Below, piece by piece: positions 60,054 through 64,000 of a stretch of 64,000 nt of DNA. This stretch comes from Candidatus Omnitrophota bacterium (lineage in GTDB: Bacteria; Omnitrophota; Gorgyraeia; Zapsychrales; Zapsychraceae), in assembly GCA_020632495.1 (NCBI GenBank), contig JACKFL010000005.1, positions 248,001 through 312,000 on the forward strand. The letters run 5' to 3'. A program made the position numbers and the translations under genes. The notes beneath the pieces were generated by a model that was not told the DNA's origin, searched no databases, and saw nothing but the letters and a program-made list of their open reading frames with translations. Position 1 is the first letter of the stretch; each line of letters begins with the position of its first letter.

Positions 60054-61681
60054 GGGCGAATCAATAAATCGATGGGATCGGGAATGGCAACGCCCCGACG
60101 CTGCAATTCCGCCAGATAAGGCGCCGCCGCCTGCGGCTGGTTAGTCTTGACGTAGTAGTACGCCAGATATTTATATGCCATCGTATTGCGTGGATTAAGA
60201 TCAGCCGCCTTGCGCCAGTGGGCTACGGCCAGATCATACTTTTCCTGTCTGGCGTATAACAGTCCTAAATTATAATACACGTTGTCGTACAGCGGGTTGA
60301 TTTTTATTTCCTGCCGGTACGCCTCCTCCGCCTTTTGTTCTTCCCCGCGTTTGTCATAGATCACCCCGAGATTGTTGTTAACCATGACCTCCCGGGGATT
60401 CAGTTCGCGGGCCCGCAGAAAGGCCCGCTCGGCTTCGGCGTAGCGGTTGTCCAAAAAGTACATCGCCCCCAGATTGCGGTGCGCCAACGGGGCCGACGGG
60501 GACGTGGCCACGGCACTCTCCCAATACACCAACCGGTTACGAAAATGGCGGGCGTGCGCCACGTTGACCGCACCCAATATCAATACCGTCGCCACAGCCG
60601 CGACCGCCGCGACGGGCCGGCTCCGTGTGAGCAGAGCCCGGGGCACACCCGTTTCCAGAATGACAATGAGAATCCCCAATAGAGGCACATAAATCCGGTA
60701 TTCGTGTTCGATAAAGCTCAGGACGAATGAGGGCAGCAAGAAGATCACGAACCAAAGCGCGCCGAACAGCAGGCGCTTTCGGTCCTGCGTTAACGGCGTC
60801 AGGCTCAGGAGGATCAGACCGGCCAGGACGATCGCTCCATACACCAAGGTCATATCGGCGAGGGCCGGCAGGACCGAGAGATTGACCGGGAGAAAAATCT
60901 TTCCCAGATACGGCAGGAACGCGGGCAGATTGTGCCACACGGAACCCGGGGCGGCCTGCGCGGCGGCCTGAGCCAAATCCCCGACGACAAATCCGCGCAG
61001 CCATAAATACACGGGCGGCATAATCGCCCACAGGACAAGTGCCGGAATCCACCCGCGCGGGAAACGGACCCCGCGGGCGCACAGCACGACGTACAGCCCG
61101 CATATCACGGGCAGGACCACGGCTGTTTCCTTGGTCAACAGCGCCCCGGCCAGCGCGGCGGCGTGGGCGGCCAGCCATAGCGACCGGCGGTTGCGGCACC
61201 ACATCACAAAGGACCCGAATCCGGCAAAAACAAACACCGCCAGCAGGCTGTCTGTCCGGCCCGGGATCCAGACCACGGCCTGTGCCAGCACCGGATGGAC
61301 CGCAAAACACATGGCCGACCAGGTCACCAGCCGCCGGTCATACGCCATCACGCGCAGGATCGCATAGACCAGACAGGAGTTGATCCCGTGCAGCGCGATG
61401 TTGGTGACCCGGTACGCCGTGAAGCCCTCGGCGGCCCAGCGGGTGTCCAGGATAAAGGAAAGATAGATCATCGGCCGGTAAAACAGACCGCCGAACAGCA
61501 CATCCGGTTTCAATAATATGCCGCCGAGATCGGTAATATTGCGCAAATACCAGCGGTAATCGATCAACCACACATTGTCGTCAAGGTAGGTCAAATCAAA
61601 TGCCAGGGAATGCGCGTAGAGCAACGCCGCCGCCGCCACAAGCGCGAGACAGGAAAGGATATCATACCGCCGGGGATTCAT
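60050..61681 (-). CDS. Polytopic membrane protein with C-terminal TPRs (TMTC/PMT-like), 543 aa
   Basis: Residues 1-360 hold about ten membrane helices. The first luminal loop has YLDDNVWLIDYRWY, the acidic pair placed as in GT-C glycosyltransferases. HGINSCLVYAILR and FAVHPVLAQAVVWIPGRTDSL also fit TMTC/DUF1736-like proteins. Residues 375-530 are four TPRs (APLAHRNLGAMYFLDNRYAEAERAFLRARELNPR and similar). Such proteins are thought to use polyprenyl-phosphate sugars to modify proteins outside the cytosol; that is inferred from the family. It begins the tight operon with the methyltransferase and CPBP-TPR genes. Confidence 0.82.
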   Translation of the reverse strand: MNPRRYDILSCLALVAAAALLYAHSLAFDLTYLDDNVWLIDYRWYLRNITDLGGILLKPDVLFGGLFYRPMIYLSFILDTRWAAEGFTAYRVTNIALHGINSCLVYAILRVMAYDRRLVTWSAMCFAVHPVLAQAVVWIPGRTDSLLAVFVFAGFGSFVMWCRNRRSLWLAAHAAALAGALLTKETAVVLPVICGLYVVLCARGVRFPRGWIPALVLWAIMPPVYLWLRGFVVGDLAQAAAQAAPGSVWHNLPAFLPYLGKIFLPVNLSVLPALADMTLVYGAIVLAGLILLSLTPLTQDRKRLLFGALWFVIFLLPSFVLSFIEHEYRIYVPLLGILIVILETGVPRALLTRSRPVAAVAAVATVLILGAVNVAHARHFRNRLVYWESAVATSPSAPLAHRNLGAMYFLDNRYAEAERAFLRARELNPREVMVNNNLGVIYDKRGEEQKAEEAYRQEIKINPLYDNVYYNLGLLYARQEKYDLAVAHWRKAADLNPRNTMAYKYLAYYYVKTNQPQAAAPYLAELQRRGVAIPDPIDLLIRP

Positions 61682-61719
61682 ATGAGCGTATTATAACGGT
61701 CCCGGTGGCGAATGATAAT

Positions 61720-61773
61720 AAAAAAAGGGACGGCTTTCGACTCGCACGCGCGATTCTGTCGAAAACCGTCCCT
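61720..61773 (-). terminator. Intrinsic terminator between the 44-aa gene and the TMTC-like gene
   Basis: On the minus strand AGGGACGGTTTTCGAC pairs with GTCGAAAGCCGTCCCT across a 16-base loop and is followed by seven T. It ends the transcript carrying the small 44-aa gene. Confidence 0.88.
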
Positions 61774-61794
61774 GTTGCGGAATCGGGAGCCGGC

Positions 61795-61929
61795 CTAACG
61801 GTGAAACTTTGGCGGCGCCGGTCTCTTTTTTCTCTTGATCACCTTCTTGAGCTGGTTCTCGCTCACTTCCAGGTCGTCATCAAGATCGTCGAAATAGTCC
61901 CCCAGGATGTGTTCATTGGTCCGTTTCAT
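61795..61929 (-). CDS. 44-aa charged small protein
   Basis: The start at 61929 has a strong ribosome binding site (CAGGAGGACC), better than any longer frame. The product MKRTNEHILGDYFDDLDDDL has an acidic first half and a very basic second half (KKVIKRKKRPAPPKFHR). No known family. It is followed by a strong terminator 22 bases on, so it is a genuine short transcript unit. It may be co-translated with the 52-aa frame upstream. Confidence 0.65.
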   Translation of the reverse strand: MKRTNEHILGDYFDDLDDDLEVSENQLKKVIKRKKRPAPPKFHR

Positions 61930-62071
61930 TTTGGTCCTCCTGTGTAAGGGTTGTTGTGAAAAAGATAACGCGGACCGGCAACGGGCTTGGGACAACCGCG
62001 GTGCGGTCGCGTGCGGGAAGAATCGTGATTTGAGGCGGCAAATTTTGCGGGCGGTGGAAATATCTTCTCAT
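61913..62071 (-). CDS. Possible 52-aa leader-like protein overlapping the 44-aa gene
   Basis: GGAGGT lies just before ATG 62071 on the minus strand, and the frame stays open for 52 codons, ending inside the start of the 44-aa gene (17-base overlap). The product (MRRYFHRPQNLPPQITILPA) is basic and proline-rich with no known family. It may be a short regulatory peptide coupled to the next gene or a chance frame with a good ribosome binding site. Confidence 0.35.
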   Translation of the reverse strand: MRRYFHRPQNLPPQITILPARDRTAVVPSPLPVRVIFFTTTLTQEDQNETDQ

Positions 62072-62084
62072 CTCACCTCCGCTT

Positions 62085-62102
62085 AACGTGTACGTACACG
62101 TT
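62085..62102. promoter_or_regulatory. 18-bp perfect palindrome, possible operator
   Basis: AACGTGTACGTACACGTT is a perfect 18-bp palindrome. It lies between the marR-type gene and the two small frames, 14 bases upstream of the possible ATG 62071. The size fits a dimeric repressor site, perhaps for the MarR protein encoded next to it. Confidence 0.5.
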
Positions 62103-62117
62103 TGTATTCAAAAAAAA

Positions 62118-62573
62118 TTAAATTTCCTGGATTTCTTCGACGATGCAGCCGAGATCACTGCAGAGCTGGTGCAGCCGCTCTTCCCCCACCGTACCGCAAA
62201 CCTTGTGGTGGAACTCCTGAAAGATGGACCCGGCCCGGCCGGCCAGTTCGTCCCCGGCGGCCGTCAGACTGATTCGCCGGGAGCGCTTGTCCTGTCCGAT
62301 ACGGATTTCTATAAGTCCTCTTCTTTCAAGCGGTTTCAGATTTCTGGTGATGGTGGTGCGGTCGGTGGCCATGGCCTGGGAAAGCTGCGAGACCGACATC
62401 CCTCCGATTACCCGCATTGAGGTCAGGATGGAGATCTGACTGGCGGTCAAATCCAGTTCTTTGAAGATTTGGTCGTAGATCTGCGTGACCGCGCGGGCTG
62501 CCTTGCGCAGGTTAAAGCAGATGCAGGGGCTATTTTTGGCAAATTCCCGGATTTTGAGGGTCTTATCCGTCAT
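62118..62573 (-). CDS. MarR-family transcriptional regulator, 151 aa
   Basis: A single winged helix-turn-helix protein: the first helices (ICFNLRKAARAVTQIYDQIFKELDLT) are followed by QISILTSMRVIGGMSVSQLSQAMATDRTTITRNLKPLERRGLIEIR, the wing GQDKRSRRISLTAAGDEL, and a C-terminal dimer helix. Two Cys near the start (CICF) and two near the end (KVC, LC) could give redox sensing. A consensus promoter with a palindrome over its -35 box lies just upstream, typical of self-repression. Confidence 0.92.
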   Translation of the reverse strand: MTDKTLKIREFAKNSPCICFNLRKAARAVTQIYDQIFKELDLTASQISILTSMRVIGGMSVSQLSQAMATDRTTITRNLKPLERRGLIEIRIGQDKRSRRISLTAAGDELAGRAGSIFQEFHHKVCGTVGEERLHQLCSDLGCIVEEIQEI

Positions 62574-62614
62574 CTTTTTCGAGAGTGGGGTTAGCTTTAT
62601 CGGGAAATGATATG

Positions 62615-62645
62615 AGTATATACACGCAATATTTGGTTGTCAACC
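62615..62645 (-). promoter_or_regulatory. marR-type gene promoter with operator palindrome
   Basis: On the minus strand TTGACA (62638-62643), a 17-base spacer and TATACT (62615-62620) form a near-perfect sigma-70 promoter. The palindrome GGTTGACAACC (62635-62645) covers the -35 box and could be the operator for autoregulation. Confidence 0.8.
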
Positions 62646-62667
62646 TATTTTCCGGGATATGACCGGA

Positions 62668-63117
62668 TTAAAACGGATCATACCCCATCCGCTGACAGAC
62701 CGTCCCGCAGGGAAAGCAGGATATCCGGCCGTCCTGAAGCAGGACGATTTCATACTCGAAATCGCCGTTGACGACCTTGTGGACGTGTGTAAGGGAGTTG
62801 GCGGTGTTCCCGCCGCAGACGATGTTTTGTTGTTGCGGAAAAATAATAAAGTTTTTAAGCGGATCGACGTCCAGATCGAGCTGACTGATGTTACCGGCAA
62901 AACTTCCGTTCTCCAGCCGGTAATCCTGTTGCGCGATCCATACCGCGCGCAGAAACTGCTCTGCCTCCTGGTTCTCTCCCCGCCGGATGAGAATGGTGTA
63001 CTCCGGGATAGTCAGTGAGAGCAAAACACTGAGAATAATGACGACTGCGATGATTTCATAGACGCTGAACCCGCGGTTGTCGAGGAACGAAATGTGACGC
63101 ATGCTGATTTTGGACAT
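62668..63117 (-). CDS. Type IV pilin-like / pseudopilin protein, 149 aa
   Basis: The N-terminal segment NRGFSVYEIIAVVIILSVLLSLTIPEY is a prepilin signal: a basic leader, cleavage after Gly before Phe, Glu at mature position 5, then a hydrophobic helix. The C-terminal domain is short and contains three Cys that could form disulfides (IVCGGNT, SCFPCGTVC). Such proteins form pili or pseudopili and need a prepilin peptidase and secretin; a secretin gene is about 6 kb away at 54952-56400. ATG 63117 lacks a clear Shine-Dalgarno; ATG five codons in is also possible. Confidence 0.85.
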   Translation of the reverse strand: MSKISMRHISFLDNRGFSVYEIIAVVIILSVLLSLTIPEYTILIRRGENQEAEQFLRAVWIAQQDYRLENGSFAGNISQLDLDVDPLKNFIIFPQQQNIVCGGNTANSLTHVHKVVNGDFEYEIVLLQDGRISCFPCGTVCQRMGYDPF

Positions 63118-63180
63118 TTGTTATGAGTATATCACATGCTCGGAAGGACGAAACAGATAGATGATAATTGTGCGCTACGT

Positions 63181-63310
63181 AATTTCGAATATCGAAATCC
63201 GAAGGAATATCGAATTACCGAAATTCGAATACTTCAAACAATCGTTTGGGAAATTAGGTTATTTGAATTTCGAATTTCCTTCGAGATTCGATATTCGGAT
63301 TTCGAAATTT
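63181..63310. repeat. AT-rich imperfect palindrome built from TTCGAAT units
   Basis: The stretch consists almost wholly of TTCGAA, ATATCGAA and AAATTCGAAT words. Its left half (63181-63230) is an imperfect reverse complement of the right half (63262-63310) around a core of about 30 bases, so it could fold into a long cruciform or hairpin. It is much richer in AT than its surroundings and encodes no protein. It looks like a dispersed genomic repeat rather than a gene control site. Confidence 0.75.
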
Positions 63311-63387
63311 GCACCAAGAGGACTGCCCCCGTGCCGATACGGGATCGGACGCCGGGGGCAAATAAAGGACTGATGAAGGACTGTTAC

Positions 63388-63993
63388 CTACGGTCTTACG
63401 TTCAGGTCGCCGATGCGCTGCAGTTCATCGACGCGTTCGGTTACATCTTGCAACAAATCTTCGCGCTCCGTGAGCAGCTGATCCACCTGCCGGCGGTAGG
63501 CCTCCAGCTCCGCCTCCAGGCGGGCCAGTTCCGTCCGCTGATCGTCCATTTTCTCCGAACGTTCGGACAATTCGAAGCGGACTGAGGCCAATTTGCGCTC
63601 CAAGTACTTCATATAGCTGTTTTCCTGGGAAATATAATAGGCCTGGTCATCGCCCAACCGGACGACCTGATGGTAGACCTCGTGCAAGTCATTATTCGCC
63701 TCGACCTGGGCCGCAAGATCATGCCGGGTCTGCAGCAACTCCAGCTCGGTGCCCAGCAGCCGGTCTTCGTGGGCCTGGATCTGCTCCTCCCGCACCCGCA
63801 AATACTGGTCGAGGACGGCGATCAGCTCGTCCTGGTGCTCGAACTGGATTTCATACAATTCCTTCGGGTCATCATCCAGCCAGTAGAAAAAAGCCGTTTC
63901 ATTGTCGCGGCTGAAATCAATCATGCCTTGCAGGTCGTAAAAGTCTGTTTGGGATTCTACCGGACTGGATGCGGGCCCCGGGCCCTGGATCAT
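63388..63993 (-). CDS. Coiled-coil protein, possibly incomplete at the window edge, 201 aa visible
   Basis: From residue 50 to the end the sequence is a long coiled coil (EEQIQAHEDRLLGTELELLQTRHDLAAQVEAN, then LERKLASVRFELSERSEKMDDQRTELARLEAELEAYRRQ). The N-terminal 50 residues are acidic and aromatic (FYDLQGMIDFSRDNETAFFYWLDDD). An ATG lies at 63993, but the frame is open to the end of the window, so the true start may be beyond it. No family is recognisable; a structural role is possible. Confidence 0.65.
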   Translation of the reverse strand: MIQGPGPASSPVESQTDFYDLQGMIDFSRDNETAFFYWLDDDPKELYEIQFEHQDELIAVLDQYLRVREEQIQAHEDRLLGTELELLQTRHDLAAQVEANNDLHEVYHQVVRLGDDQAYYISQENSYMKYLERKLASVRFELSERSEKMDDQRTELARLEAELEAYRRQVDQLLTEREDLLQDVTERVDELQRIGDLNVRP

Positions 63994-64000
63994 GCGATTG

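Overview
The window comes from a Gram-negative bacterium: it has an outer-membrane porin, a secretin, AsmA-like proteins and several lipoproteins. My best guess is the candidate phylum Omnitrophota. That rests on recollection of very large secreted-looking proteins with the same N-terminal block in that group and was not tested by a search. Almost every gene is on the minus strand. Exceptions are the 31191-34280 AsmA-like gene, a tRNA-Pro, and a two-gene patch at 56882-57682.

Layout, left to right. Bases 1-4565 hold small accessory genes (lipoproteins, a cytochrome c'-like protein, a ZIP transporter); bases 1-269 show no gene. A 699-aa exported coiled-coil protein and a tandem HD-GYP protein follow. 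At 8429-9641 is an RNA-binding operon: two cold-shock-like proteins, an RRM protein, IF-1, and a 50-aa Cys/His protein. A dense array of five hairpins precedes tRNA-His. An AsmA-like gene and tRNA-Arg lead into the central feature.

That feature, at 11827-30578, is three giant genes encoding proteins of about 1324, 1787 and 3026 residues. All three begin with the same signal-peptide-like leader and a shared block of about 380 residues. All three end with the same tail of about 65 residues. Between these ends lie recognisable enzymes of central carbon metabolism. The first has a GTP-type PEP carboxykinase. The second has a UDP-sugar pyrophosphorylase-like domain plus phosphogluco/phosphomannomutase. 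The third has malate synthase, class I fructose-bisphosphate aldolase and isocitrate lyase. Together they trace a route from acetyl-CoA and isocitrate through malate and PEP to hexose phosphate and UDP-sugar, on polypeptides that look addressed to the secretory pathway or an internal compartment. Two near-consensus sigma-70 promoters carrying the same palindrome over the -35 box drive them. This is my main candidate for an undescribed system.

Bases 34290-49412 form a complete nitrate-assimilation locus: nirB, nirD, nrtABCD, a porin, a DmsBC-like membrane electron-transfer protein, nasA, a MOSC protein, mobA and a second NirD-like protein. A PAS-LuxR regulator gene precedes it. Four leader regions each carry two hexaloop hairpins (loop A1 and G4) followed by an intrinsic terminator, the architecture of ANTAR-type (NasR/NasT-like) antitermination. 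Two of them lie in tandem before nirB. No ANTAR protein is encoded in the window.

The right end carries housekeeping genes (rdgB, rph, queF-E-C-D, murI), a cell-wall amidase, a secretin with a MerR-like gene, a response regulator, a CPBP protease-TPR fusion, an RNA methyltransferase, a TPR glycosyltransferase-like membrane protein, a MarR regulator, a pilin-like protein, a palindromic AT-rich repeat, and a coiled-coil protein that may run off the end.
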